Positions 19,100 to 27,903 of a DNA stretch of 64,000 bases are shown here, piece by piece. The position numbers were made by a program, and so were the translations under genes. Location: assembly GCA_963681975.1 (NCBI GenBank), contig OY820613.1, forward strand, positions 3,348,001 to 3,412,000, written 5' to 3'. How positions within the stretch are numbered: position 1 is the stretch's first letter; each line of letters begins with the position of its first letter. The notes beneath the pieces were generated by a model. The model ran no database searches. It was not told where the DNA came from and saw nothing but the letters and a program-made list of their open reading frames with translations. This DNA is from JANELJ01 sp024511395 (lineage in GTDB: Bacteria; Pseudomonadota; Gammaproteobacteria; GRL18).

Positions 19100-20417
19100 A
19101 GTCCGACCTGAATAAATCATAGCACATTGATTTACAAGGAAATATTGGCGAATTATGGGTGTTAAATTTGCAGGTTTTTGGTAAAAAAAGCCTTATTACC
19201 TTGCAAATTTCCAGACCAGAATGAAGCCAGAGAAACAGCCAAAAATACCTCAGGAAGACCTGTTCAGGATGCGCCTTGAAAACATGCTGGACAGAAAATC
19301 CATACTGACAATATTTTTGTGGAGAAGAATACTTTCAGCATAAGATGCCCATACACCCTGCGACCATGACCAAATGGCGTAACCGGCCGGGTAAATCAGG
19401 CAGTGAAAAATTACTGATTGAAACCATTAAAGCCGGACTAAAGAGTAAAACTATCAAGCCAGGCAGTTTAAAGAAAGTCACGGTAGATACTACCGTACAG
19501 GAAAAGAACATCGCTTTTCCAACCGATTCAAAGCTCCTGAACAAAGCCAGAGAAAACCTGGTTAAACTGTCCAAAGAGCACGGTATTAAACTGCGCCAGA
19601 ACTATAATCGGGTTGGGCCGCAATATGTACTAATGGCCAGTCGTTATGCTCATGCAAAACAGTTTAAACGCATGAAGAAAATAAACAATAAACTGAAATC
19701 CCGTTTAGGTCGTGTTAAACGGGATATTGAACGACAACTGCCCAATTATTCTGTCGATATTCAGTCATTGTTTGAAGTAGCTCTAAAACAGGCTCAGAAA
19801 CTGATTGAGCAGGGGCAGCACAGTAAGAACAAGCTTTACAGTTTACATACCCCGAAAGTTGAGTGTATCAGTAAAGGCAAAGTTCATAAGCCTTATGAAT
19901 TTGGAGTTAAAGCCAGTATCGCGGTAACCAACAAGGAAGGCTTTGTTATTGGTGCTCAAAGCTGTCCGGGCAATCCTTATGATGGACACACTCTACTGCC
20001 ACAACTGGAACAGATAAAACAGTTTACAGCCGTACAACCGGAACAATGCTTTGTTGACCGGGGTTATCATGGACATGAAGTAAAAGACACTAAAGTTTTT
20101 ATCTCAGGTCAGAAGCGAGGCGTTACCCGAAGTATTAAAAAAGCATTAAAACGGCGCAGTGCGATTGAGCCTGAAATCGGTCATATGAAAAACGATGGCC
20201 GTTTAGATCGCTGCTACCTTAAAGGTGCAGTCAGTGATGCCATTAATGTGGTTATGGTAGCCGCTGGTCATAACTTAAGAAAGATCCTCAATAAGCTCCG
20301 GCTTTTGTGGCTCAAAATTATTTCCGGTTTGATGGGGTCTTTTATCAAACCGGGGCAATCAGCTGCTTTAAACCTGGCTTGATGTCAGGCTTAAAACGGT
20401 ATTATTCAGGTTGAACT
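19100..20417 (+). mobile_element. IS5-type element with 5' coding deletion (1318 bp)
   Basis: Both terminal repeats are present. A ~182-bp deletion removed codons ~24-84: the two copies of GCTGGACA that flank this segment in intact elements are now one (near 19286), so deletion by short direct repeats is the simple explanation. The remaining frame (19345-20382, 345 codons) keeps D150, D340 and E377 equivalents but not the N-terminal domain. Flanks are AAAT on the left and TAAT on the right, not a clean duplication. Confidence 0.9.
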
Positions 20418-20477
20418 TAATACTTTTAGCCATGGTTCAACTCCAGAGTTATGGGTCAATTGATCGGCTCCTAGCTC

Positions 20478-20517
20478 TTTCTCCCAGAGGGAGAAGGCCA
20501 GGATGAGGGGTTAATTC
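20478..20517. repeat. Extragenic repeat, GGGAGAAGGCC...GATGAGGG type
   Basis: TTCTCCC and GGGAGAA form a 7-bp stem around AGA, followed by GGCCAGGATGAGGGG. Similar short palindromes with CCCTC or CCCCTT arms lie at 52990 and 54614. This type is common between proteobacterial genes. No T-run follows. Confidence 0.5.
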
Positions 20518-20531
20518 AGTATTGTTTGAGT

Positions 20532-21267
20532 TTAACTGAAATAAGCTTCCAGATCATCAGCTCCGCCGATCAGTTTACCGTCCATAAATACCTGCGGAGT
20601 GGTATGGGCACCGCTTAAGGCGGTCAGGGAGCGGTTAGTCACTTCGGAGTTTAGTTCCACTTCCTCGTAAGGCAAGCCTTTGGCCTCCAGTAATTCCTTG
20701 GCACGGGTACAGTATGGACAGCCTTTACGGGTAATAATGGTCACTGTAGGTAATGGTCTGGCATCAGGATTAATGTGCTTTAAAACGGTATCTGCATCGG
20801 AAACACTAAAGGAGTCGCCTTCGACTTCCGGTTCAATAAACATTATTTTCAATAATGTCATTGTCCACAACCATGGCATAACGCCAGGAACGGTCACCGA
20901 AGCCCAGGTTACGTTTGTCTACCAGCATACCCATACCCATGCCCTTGCTGAAATCGCCGTTACCGTCCGGTATCATGGTAATATTTTCGGCGGCCTGATC
21001 ATCCTGCTAGGCATTCATAACAAAGGTATCATTAACGGACAGGCAGTATATATCATCAATGCCGTTGTCCTTAAACACAGGGTACAGCTTATTATAGCGT
21101 GGTAAATGGCTGGATGAGCAGGTTGGGGTAAATGTGCCGGGCAGGGCAAAGACCACCACTCGTTTATTATCAAATAAATCTTCTGTGCTGACATCTACCC
21201 ATTCACTGTTCTAACGGGTTTTAAAGATGACTGCAGGTACTTTTTCACCTTCTCTGTTTTCTAACAT
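20532..21267 (-). pseudogene. Hybrid peroxiredoxin-glutaredoxin (PGdx), degraded
   Basis: The product reduces peroxides at a Prx5-type domain using a fused glutaredoxin. The ATG at 21267 is preceded by GGAGATAACC. The Prx part is readable (FALPGTFTPTCSSSHLPRYN, with the peroxidatic Cys), as is the C-terminal glutaredoxin (TRKGCPYCTRAKELL, TTPQVFMDGKLIGG). Lesions are TAG after FKTR (~21231), TAG in place of the usual Trp in NA-stop-QDDQAAENITMIPDG (~21007), and a one-base gain near 20848 that shifts into the glutaredoxin frame. The gene is divergent from oxyR, its expected regulator. Confidence 0.88.
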
Positions 21268-21360
21268 GGTTATCTCCATAAATTTTAATAATATTTGCTT
21301 AAATTAGCTTCGGGCGGTTAATGGTTTTACCTGTCCCCGAATGTTGGAAATAGTTTAACG

Positions 21361-21406
21361 GGACTGTTATAATTAGTAAAATAGATTGATTGGATTGTTA
21401 TAATAG
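21361..21406 (+). promoter_or_regulatory. Candidate tandem promoter region of oxyR
   Basis: TGTTATAAT occurs twice, at 21365-21373 and 21396-21404, as part of a 31-bp-spaced repeat (GGACTGTTATAATTAG, GGATTGTTATAATAG). Each is a near-ideal extended -10 box for sigma-70. The ATAG half-sites between them could also be OxyR contact points, but the four-part OxyR operator is not clearly matched. Confidence 0.5.
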
Positions 21407-21457
21407 AAAAAACAGATTAAAGATTAAAAAAATAGAAAAAGTAACAAGCAAAGAGAA

Positions 21458-22393
21458 ATGAATATGCGACTACCCAGCCTGAAACATCTGCACTACCTGG
21501 TCAATGTCCACAAATATCAGCATTTTTGTGAGGCGGCTAAAGCCTGTTATGTCAGCCAGTCCACCCTCAGCAGCGGCATTGCGGCACTGGAAAACCTGCT
21601 GGGAGTAAGGTTGATAGAGCGGGACAATAAAAAAATCCTGTTTATTCCCCTAGCAGAAGAAGTGGTACGTCAGGCACAGCAGATCCTGCTCAGTGTAGAG
21701 GAACTGACTGAACAGGTTGAATATTATGCCCGGCCTTTTGGCGGCACCTTAAAACTGGGTGTGATTCCTACCATTGCCCCTTTTCTGATCCCACAGATTT
21801 TGATGATGATAAAGCAGGAATTTCCAGATCTGAAAGTCTTTGTCCGGGAAGATCAGAGTGAACAGGTTCTGAGCCAGTTAAAGGAAGGTGGACTGGATCT
21901 GGTTTTGCTGGCCCTGCCTTATCCGGCCAGCGGTGTGGATATGAAAAGCTTTTATAAAGACCGTTTTTATTTTGCTCAGCATAAGGATTCTCAGTTAAAT
22001 ACTGAAACCATAAAGGCTGATTTTTCCAATCTTAAGGACAATAGTCTGTTACTGCTGGAAGACGGTCACTGTATGCGTGATCATGCCCTGTCAGCCTGCC
22101 ATCTGGACTGCTCAGAAAAAATCAACAGCTTTGCCGCCACCAGTCTGCATACTCTGGTGCAGATGGTGAATAATGATCTGGGAGTCACCTTTTTACCGGA
22201 AATGGCCATTGCCGCCGGTATTCTTAATAATACCGACATAGAAATCAGTCCGCTTGCGGATAGGGAAAATGATTATCGGGAAATTGGTGTTGCCTGGCGC
22301 AGCCAGTCTAACCGCAAAGAAGAATTTGAGCAGTTGTATCAACTGGTAAAAAAACAGATCCAATATTTTTTGCCGGTTAGAGAAGAACCTTAG
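21458..22393 (+). CDS. oxyR: Peroxide-sensing LysR-type regulator OxyR
   Basis: The 311-aa LysR-type protein has an N-terminal winged helix (residues ~6-65, AAKACYVSQSTLSSGIAALE) and a two-lobed sensor domain. The redox pair is C205 and C214 (LEDGHCMRDHALSACHLD), nine residues apart as in E. coli OxyR (C199/C208). ATG at 21458 and 21464 are both possible starts; the SD AAGAGAAA favours either. The gene is intact, although its divergent neighbour PGdx is broken, so it presumably still serves other targets. The polB start is 6 nt after the stop. Confidence 0.94.
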   Translation: MNMRLPSLKHLHYLVNVHKYQHFCEAAKACYVSQSTLSSGIAALENLLGVRLIERDNKKILFIPLAEEVVRQAQQILLSVEELTEQVEYYARPFGGTLKLGVIPTIAPFLIPQILMMIKQEFPDLKVFVREDQSEQVLSQLKEGGLDLVLLALPYPASGVDMKSFYKDRFYFAQHKDSQLNTETIKADFSNLKDNSLLLLEDGHCMRDHALSACHLDCSEKINSFAATSLHTLVQMVNNDLGVTFLPEMAIAAGILNNTDIEISPLADRENDYREIGVAWRSQSNRKEEFEQLYQLVKKQIQYFLPVREEP

Positions 22394-22399
22394 CTTGTC

Positions 22400-24802
22400 A
22401 TGTCAGATTTACAAACCATACCCGCATTTTTACTGACTCGACAGTGGCAGGATACTGCTAAAGGTATCTTGCTGGATTTCTGGTTCAGCACCGATCTGGG
22501 GGCGTTAAATGTTCAGATAGAAAACCAGCAGGCGGTCTTTTTTTTCCGTCAGCAGGATACTCAACGGGTAGAGCAGCTATTATCAGGAAAATTGCCGGTC
22601 AGTATCAAAGCGCTGGAACTAAAGAACTTTGATCATGAACCGGTCAGTGGAATTTATTTTAAAAGCCAGCGGCAGCTTTACCAAGCCAAGGAGATATTGC
22701 AGCAGCATAATATTGCCTGCTATGAAGCTGATATCCGACCGACTGAGCGTTATTTGATGGAACGCTTTATCAGCGCTTCATCCAGAATTCTCTGTCCCAC
22801 TGACTCAGGCACACTGATCCGTAACCCCAAAATAAAACCGTCAGATTATCAGCCAAAATTAAAAGTCCTGTCCCTAGATATAGAAACAGCTTACGATTCG
22901 CAGGCTCTGTATTCCATTGCATTGCTGACAGAGCACTGGTATATATGTCTGATGTGCGGCAGTAGTCCGAAAAAAACATCTGATAAAGATACAGACATTG
23001 AATATCATGTATCAGAACAGGCATTGCTGCTACGATTTATTGAGCTGATACAGCAGCAGGATCCGGATATTATCATCGGCTGGAATGTCATCAATTTTGA
23101 TTTTCGTTTTCTACAGCGTAAGGCGGATAGTCTAAACCTGTCCCTGTCCATTGGCCGCGGCAATAGTACACCGGTGTGGTGCCAGGCTCAGACTGAGCAG
23201 ACTCATTATTTTATGCTGCTTCCCGGCAGGGTGGTGCTGGACGGCATTGATACTTTAAAGAGCGCGACCTGGAATTTTGAAAGTTTTGCCTTGGACTATG
23301 TTGCTGGTCAGTTACTGGGACGGAGTAAACTGATCCCCTCTGCAGATAAAAGTACAGGTGCTCATCATGATCCACTGTATAAAGCCAGGGAAATCAGCCG
23401 TCTGTTTAGAGAAGGTAAAACGGCACTGGCACAATATAATATTGAAGACTGTCAGCTAGTACTGGATATTTTTAAACAGACCGATCTGATCAATTTTGCC
23501 ATTGAACGGGCAAGGTTAACCGGCCTGGAAATGGACAGAACCGGGGGCTCGGTAGCTGCCTTTGATAATCAGTATTTACCCAGACTGCACCGTAAGGGCT
23601 TTGTGGCTTCCAGAGCCGCTGATCAGAGTGATACAGCCTCGGCACCCGGCGGCTATGTCATGAACTCCCGTCCGGGGCTGTTTGACAGTGTGCTGGTGCT
23701 GGACTATAAAAGCCTGTACCCCAGCATTATCCGTACTTTTAAGGTGGATCCTTATGCCTTTGTGCAGGCCAGAGTTTTAAGTGAGCAGGAAACCATTTCC
23801 GGTTATAAGGGCATACGCTTTGCCAGAGAAGGTGCCATATTGCCGGAAATTATTGAGTCCCTGTGGCATGCCAGGGATAAAGCCCGGGCAGATAATAATG
23901 CCACCCTGTCACAGGCCATTAAAATCATTATGAATTCTTTTTATGGGGTACTGGGCACACCGGGCTGCCGGGTGCATGATGCCCGCCTGACCAGTTCCAT
24001 TACCATGCGCGGGCATGATCTCATTAAGCAGACCGTTACACTGATTGAGCAGCAGGGATATGAGGTGATTTACGGTGACACCGATTCGGTTTTTGTCTCC
24101 CTGGGAGAGGCTATGAGCAATGAGCAGGCTGATCAAATAGGTAAAAAACTGGTGGCTGTCATTAATAGTCACTGGCAGCAGGTATTATCGGAACAGTATC
24201 AAATCGATTCCTATCTGGAAATGGAATATGAAACCCATTTTAAACGCTTTTTTATGCCGACCATTCGCGGCTCAGAAAAAGGCAGTAAAAAACGCTATGC
24301 CGGTCTGATAGCCAGAAACGGCAGGGATAAAATTATCTACAAGGGACTGGAAACAGTGCGCACTGACTGGACAGCACTGGCCCGCTCGGTACAGCAAGAA
24401 CTGTATGACCTAGTGTTTCATAATAAAGACTATAAGGACTATCTCAAGGATATTGTCCTGCGTTTGAAAGCCGGAGAACTGGATGAGCAGTTAATTTACC
24501 GTAAACGGCTGAGGCAGAAACTGGCTGATTATCAGAAAAACTGCCCACCTCATGCTCAGGCCGCCATTAAGGCAGAAGCCTACGCCAGAGAAAAACAGGG
24601 ACAGGTGGGGCGCTATGAACAAGGCGGCTGGATAGAATATGTGATCACCACCCACAGAGCAGAACCAATAGAGTATAATAACTGGCCTCTGGATTATGAG
24701 CATTATATTGAAAAACAGCTGGCACCGGTGGTGGATGCCCTGCTGATGCTGCAAGATACTTCACTGGAAAAAGTAATACAGGCGCAATATGAATTATTCT
24801 GA
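22400..24802 (+). CDS. polB: DNA polymerase II (family B)
   Basis: This is the translesion and replication-restart polymerase with proofreading, usually in the SOS regulon. At 800 aa it is close to E. coli Pol II (783). The exonuclease has D160 and E162 (SLDIETAYD), Exo II NFDFRFLQ and Exo III YNIEDCQLV. The polymerase has motif A DYKSLYPSIIRTFKVDP, motif B KIIMNSFYGVLG and motif C YGDTDSVF. All catalytic acids are present and the frame is clean. It follows oxyR by 6 nt, so the two may be cotranscribed; I see no clear LexA box nearby. Its 3' end overlaps the first possible start of the next gene. Confidence 0.95.
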   Translation: MSDLQTIPAFLLTRQWQDTAKGILLDFWFSTDLGALNVQIENQQAVFFFRQQDTQRVEQLLSGKLPVSIKALELKNFDHEPVSGIYFKSQRQLYQAKEILQQHNIACYEADIRPTERYLMERFISASSRILCPTDSGTLIRNPKIKPSDYQPKLKVLSLDIETAYDSQALYSIALLTEHWYICLMCGSSPKKTSDKDTDIEYHVSEQALLLRFIELIQQQDPDIIIGWNVINFDFRFLQRKADSLNLSLSIGRGNSTPVWCQAQTEQTHYFMLLPGRVVLDGIDTLKSATWNFESFALDYVAGQLLGRSKLIPSADKSTGAHHDPLYKAREISRLFREGKTALAQYNIEDCQLVLDIFKQTDLINFAIERARLTGLEMDRTGGSVAAFDNQYLPRLHRKGFVASRAADQSDTASAPGGYVMNSRPGLFDSVLVLDYKSLYPSIIRTFKVDPYAFVQARVLSEQETISGYKGIRFAREGAILPEIIESLWHARDKARADNNATLSQAIKIIMNSFYGVLGTPGCRVHDARLTSSITMRGHDLIKQTVTLIEQQGYEVIYGDTDSVFVSLGEAMSNEQADQIGKKLVAVINSHWQQVLSEQYQIDSYLEMEYETHFKRFFMPTIRGSEKGSKKRYAGLIARNGRDKIIYKGLETVRTDWTALARSVQQELYDLVFHNKDYKDYLKDIVLRLKAGELDEQLIYRKRLRQKLADYQKNCPPHAQAAIKAEAYAREKQGQVGRYEQGGWIEYVITTHRAEPIEYNNWPLDYEHYIEKQLAPVVDALLMLQDTSLEKVIQAQYELF

Positions 24803-25354
24803 TTGGCAGACTAAAATAACAATGTCTTCACTGGGTGACTTATTCAAAACCCTTTCTTTCAAAAAACAATTTGCTGCTGTCTTGTGGGTGCTGCTAACGC
24901 TGCTTCTGGTGTTTGTAGTTTCAGCATACGGATCAGAGAAGGACGAAACGGAAGCTTTCGGGGTGGTGTCCAATAATCCTTTGCCCAATATTGTGGTCAG
25001 TATTGAACCCCTATATGAGATTGTTGCCAGTGTTGCTCATCAGGTGGTCAGACCGGACGTGGTTTACCTGAATATGAGTGATATACAAAAGCCGTTAACG
25101 GAACAGCAGAAAATCATGCTGGATAAAGCTGATGTGATTATACGGGTCGGCCAGGGTACTGGAAAATAAAACCATTACCTTATCATTGTATATTCCACTG
25201 CCGGATTAAGGAACAACTGAAGAAGGTATTTATATTGACCGTCAGCACCGCAGTGATCTGCGTTTCTGGATGGATCCCCGGCTGGTAAAAATGCTGGTGA
25301 TCTATATTGCCCCAAACTGGTGGCTATGGATCCCGATCACCTGGAAGAATACCT

Positions 25355-26854
25355 AGTTCAACCTGAATAATACCGTTTTAAGCCTGACATCAAGCCAGGT
25401 TTAAAGCAGCTGATTGCCCCGGTTTGATAAAAGACCCCATCAAACCGGAAATAATTTTGAGCCACAAAAGCCGGAGCTTATTGAGGATCTTTCTTAAGTT
25501 ATGTCCAGCGACTACCATAACCACATTAATGGCATCACCGACTGCACCTTTGAGGTAGCAGCGGTCTAAACGGCCATCGTTTTTCATATGACCAATTTCA
25601 GGCTCAATCGCACTGCGCCGTTTTAATGCCTTTTTAATACTTCGGGTAACGCCTCGCTTCTGACCTGAGATAAAAACTTTAGTGTCTTTTACTTCATGTC
25701 CACGATAACCCCGGTCAACAAAGCAGTGTTCCGGTTGTACGGCTGTAAACTGTTTTATCTGTTCCAGTTGTGGCAGCAAGGTATGTCCATCATAAGGATT
25801 GCCCGGACAACTTTGAGCACCAATAACAAAGCCTTCCTTGTTAGTTACCGCGATACTGGTTTTAACTCCAAATTCATAAGGCTTATGAGCTTTGCCTTTA
25901 CTGATACACTCGACTTCCGGTGCATGTAAACTGTAAAGCTTGTTCTTACTGTGCTGCTCCTGCTCAATCAGTTTCTGAGCCTGTTCCAGTGCCACTTCAA
26001 ACAATGACTGAATATCAACAGAATAGTTGGGCAGTTGTCGTTCAATATCCCGTTTAACACGACCTAAACGGGATTTCAGTTTATTGTTCATTTTCTTCAT
26101 GCGTTTAAATTGTTTTGCATGAGCATAACGACTGGCCATTAGTACATATTGCGGCCCAACCCGATTATAGTTCTGGCGCAGTTTAATACCGTGCTCTTTG
26201 GACAGTTTAACCAGGTTTTCTCTGGCTTTGTTCAGGAGCTTTGAATCGGTTGGAAAAGCGATGTTCTTTTCCTGTACGGTAGTATCTACCGTGACTTTCT
26301 TTAAACTGCCGGGCTTTATGGTTTTACTCTTTAGTCCGGCTTTAATGGTTTCAATCAGTAATTTTTCACTGCCTGATTTACCCGGCCGGTTACGCCATTT
26401 GGTCATGGTCGTAGGATGTATAGGCATTTTATGCTGAAAGTATTCTTCACCACAGAAATACTGCCAGTACGGATTTTCTGTCCAGCCTTTTACTACCTGT
26501 TCATCCGATAAATCATGCAGGTGTTTCAGGTAATGTAATCCTGCAATCAATCGAGTGCGTATGGCAGGAGCACCTTTAGTGGATACAAACAGAGCGCCCC
26601 ATTCTTTATCAGGACTTTCCCAATCTATGTGTTTTGATAACTTAATCAACTCATGGTTTATGTCCAGCATGTTTTCAAGGCGCATCCTGAACAGGTCTTC
26701 CTGAGGTATTTTTGGCTGTTTCTCTGGCTTCATTCTGGTCTGGAAATTTGCAAGGTAATAAGGCTTATTTTACCAAAAACCTGCAAATTTAACACCCATA
26801 ATCAAGAAATATTTCTTTATAAATCAATGCACTATGTTTTATTCAGGGCAGACT
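25355..26854 (-). mobile_element. IS5-type element, full length (1500 bp), TSD ACCT
   Basis: It begins AGTTCAACCTGAATAA and ends with the partner GGGCAGACT at 26854. The 4-bp duplication ACCT is at 25351-25354 and 26855-26858. Unlike most copies it landed inside a gene (the ZnuA-like reading frame, at EEYL-DNE) and at a GC-richer target. Confidence 0.94.
25390..26733 (-). CDS. IS5-family DDE transposase (447 aa)
   Basis: This full-length frame has all catalytic residues and is almost identical to the copies at 14663, 30024, 38750 and 54989. Private differences include FEVALEQAQ and VVMVVAGHNL. Such low divergence suggests that expansion was recent or is maintained by gene conversion. Confidence 0.92.
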   Translation of the reverse strand: MKPEKQPKIPQEDLFRMRLENMLDINHELIKLSKHIDWESPDKEWGALFVSTKGAPAIRTRLIAGLHYLKHLHDLSDEQVVKGWTENPYWQYFCGEEYFQHKMPIHPTTMTKWRNRPGKSGSEKLLIETIKAGLKSKTIKPGSLKKVTVDTTVQEKNIAFPTDSKLLNKARENLVKLSKEHGIKLRQNYNRVGPQYVLMASRYAHAKQFKRMKKMNNKLKSRLGRVKRDIERQLPNYSVDIQSLFEVALEQAQKLIEQEQHSKNKLYSLHAPEVECISKGKAHKPYEFGVKTSIAVTNKEGFVIGAQSCPGNPYDGHTLLPQLEQIKQFTAVQPEHCFVDRGYRGHEVKDTKVFISGQKRGVTRSIKKALKRRSAIEPEIGHMKNDGRLDRCYLKGAVGDAINVVMVVAGHNLRKILNKLRLLWLKIISGLMGSFIKPGQSAALNLA

Positions 26855-27199
26855 ACCTAGACAATGAAGTGCTGGTTAAAGATCAGTTACAAAAAGTGGA
26901 GCAGAAAATGCTGACCCTGTTTCGACAGTTGTCCCTTGAACAGAAGGTGCTTATTGCCCAGTTTAATCCCTATCTGAAAAACCGCTATATGAGTTTTGCA
27001 GAAATAAAAACGGTGGATGCGGCCAGATTTGATAGACCCGGGATGCGGGAGTGTATTGATCAGCACTCATTTGACAGTATTCCCCTGAACCTGGAATATA
27101 CTGAAAAAGCACTGTATGGCATGGTTCATACCCTAGAAGACTTTGCTCAGTCCTATCTTATACCAACACAATAACATCACGATCCAGGCACACAAAAAT

Positions 27200-27237
27200 G
27201 CCCATGTCAAAAATGACATGGGCTGACAATTGTGACA
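27200..27237. promoter_or_regulatory. TGTCA/TGACA palindrome cluster, candidate activator sites
   Basis: A perfect 10-bp stem with arm GCCCATGTCA (27200-27209 and 27214-27223) surrounds four A residues. TGACA recurs at 27224 and 27233 around ACAATTGT. The cluster ends ~120 bp upstream of the first sigma-54-type promoter, a usual distance for an enhancer. The hairpin lies 25 bp past the ZnuA-like stop but lacks a T-run, so a terminator is less likely. Confidence 0.55.
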
Positions 27238-27357
27238 TGTAGGTTTGTTCTGTTCTCAGTATAATGTGCAGAAATTATCCAGGAGTTAAAATTAAAATAA
27301 CTTTAAAAACAATAAGATAATAATCATAATATTATAAAATTATAACTTTATAAAACC

Positions 27358-27373
27358 TGGCATGTGTATTGCT
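27358..27373 (+). promoter_or_regulatory. Sigma-54-type promoter 1 (-24/-12)
   Basis: TGGCATGTGTATTGCT fits the TGGCAY-N5-TTGCW consensus at nearly every position, with correct GG-to-GC spacing. Predicted start is near 27384. No well-supported gene follows before the terminator at 27790; a 78-codon frame (27402-27638) has no recognisable domain or convincing ribosome binding site. Confidence 0.7.
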
Positions 27374-27518
27374 ATAACAATAGTACATAGAGTTTGAGCA
27401 TTTGATGCTCTTTCCTCTTTTTGTCGGTGTAAGCTCTTGTACGGCCTACGAACCCTCCGTAAGCCGTACCTTTTTAAGTTTCCTCTTCCCAAAAAATCTT
27501 TACCTGAATCCTGTTACC

Positions 27519-27586
27519 TGTCATGTCAGCCTTATAACAAAACCATTTATATTTAATAATGTCATGACAATAAAACTGTCATGTCG
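27519..27586. promoter_or_regulatory. Second TGTCA/TGACA cluster
   Basis: TGTCATGTCA (27519-27528), the perfect palindrome TGTCATGACA (27560-27569) and TGTCATGTCG (27577-27586) lie ~70-135 bp upstream of promoter 2. The exact 10-mer TGTCATGACA recurs at 29415 upstream of the adjacent activator gene. Confidence 0.55.
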
Positions 27587-27654
27587 TTTATTTTCTCTTC
27601 TGAAAAAATTAAACAATAAATATAAATCAATAGGTTAGCTGGTTTTTAAAAAGC

Positions 27655-27670
27655 GGGCACAGTGTATGCT
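27655..27670 (+). promoter_or_regulatory. Sigma-54-type promoter 2 (-24/-12)
   Basis: GGGCACAGTGTATGCT matches the conserved GGCAC and TGCW parts of the -24/-12 consensus with correct spacing; the first base and one T of the -12 box deviate. The predicted start near 27681 would give a ~158-nt transcript ending at the terminator. Confidence 0.65.
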
Positions 27671-27680
27671 ATATAAAAGA

Positions 27681-27838
27681 CATGAACGGAATGTGTCTGA
27701 GTTATTGCTCTGTTTCGTTTTTAGTCGATAACCTGAATCCGGTGTCATTTGCTGAATTCAGGCTTTAACATTTTTATGTTGTCAGGATTGCCCAGCCCCC
27801 TTAATGATTTAAGGTTTTTTGGTTGGGCTTTTTTTTGC
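27681..27838 (+). ncRNA. Candidate sigma-54-dependent small RNA
   Basis: The span runs from the predicted start of sigma-54-type promoter 2 to a strong intrinsic terminator. It contains a 7-bp hairpin (CCTGAAT at 27732, ATTCAGG at 27756) and the terminator with a nested stem. The only frame starting near its 5' end is 29 codons (ATG ~27682) without ribosome binding site. Promoter 1 would yield a longer ~455-nt form with the same 3' end. Known sigma-54 small RNAs in other bacteria make such a layout plausible; the assignment is inferred from layout alone. Confidence 0.5.
27790..27836 (+). terminator. Intrinsic terminator with nested hairpin
   Basis: GCCCAGCC (27790-27797) pairs with GGTTGGGC (27821-27828), followed by eight T. 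An inner stem CCTTAA/TTAAGG (27799-27804, 27809-27814) lies inside. The T-run is on the plus strand only, so it ends transcripts from the sigma-54 promoters and not the convergent activator gene. Confidence 0.85.
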
Positions 27839-27903
27839 CTGCTGATTTATTGCTCCATAATCTAAAAGTTCCTCAGCCTAACTTGCTCCCAAAGACAGAA
27901 TGA

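Larger units (their letters stand above)
24789..27174 (+). pseudogene. ZnuA-like metal ABC transporter binding protein, split by IS5 and frameshifted
   Basis: Family members are periplasmic zinc/manganese-binding proteins. ATG at 24822 is the likelier start; 24789 overlaps polB. A membrane or signal segment (FAAVLWVLLTLLLVFVVSAY) is followed by PNIVVSIEPLYEIVASVAHQ, the usual N-terminal strand. The frame is lost after VIIRVGQGTGK (25169), with part of the middle deleted, then resumes as LRFWMDPRLVKMLVIYIAPK and DPDHLEEYL. An IS5 copy (25355-26854, TSD ACCT) interrupts it there. The rest, DNEVLVKDQLQKVEQKM to AQSYLIPTQ, ends at 27174. The metal-binding His-rich loop is absent. Confidence 0.75.

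Noticed and set aside
27200..27223. The GCCCATGTCA hairpin as terminator of the ZnuA-like gene.
   Set aside because: No T-run follows, and its TGTCA/TGACA halves match the sites found upstream of the second promoter and the activator gene.
27402..27638. A 78-codon open frame downstream of sigma-54-type promoter 1 as a real gene.
   Set aside because: It has no recognisable domain, weak or no ribosome binding site, skewed Ser/Leu/Phe composition, and contains the TGTCA/TGACA sites of the next promoter. I treat the region as non-coding.
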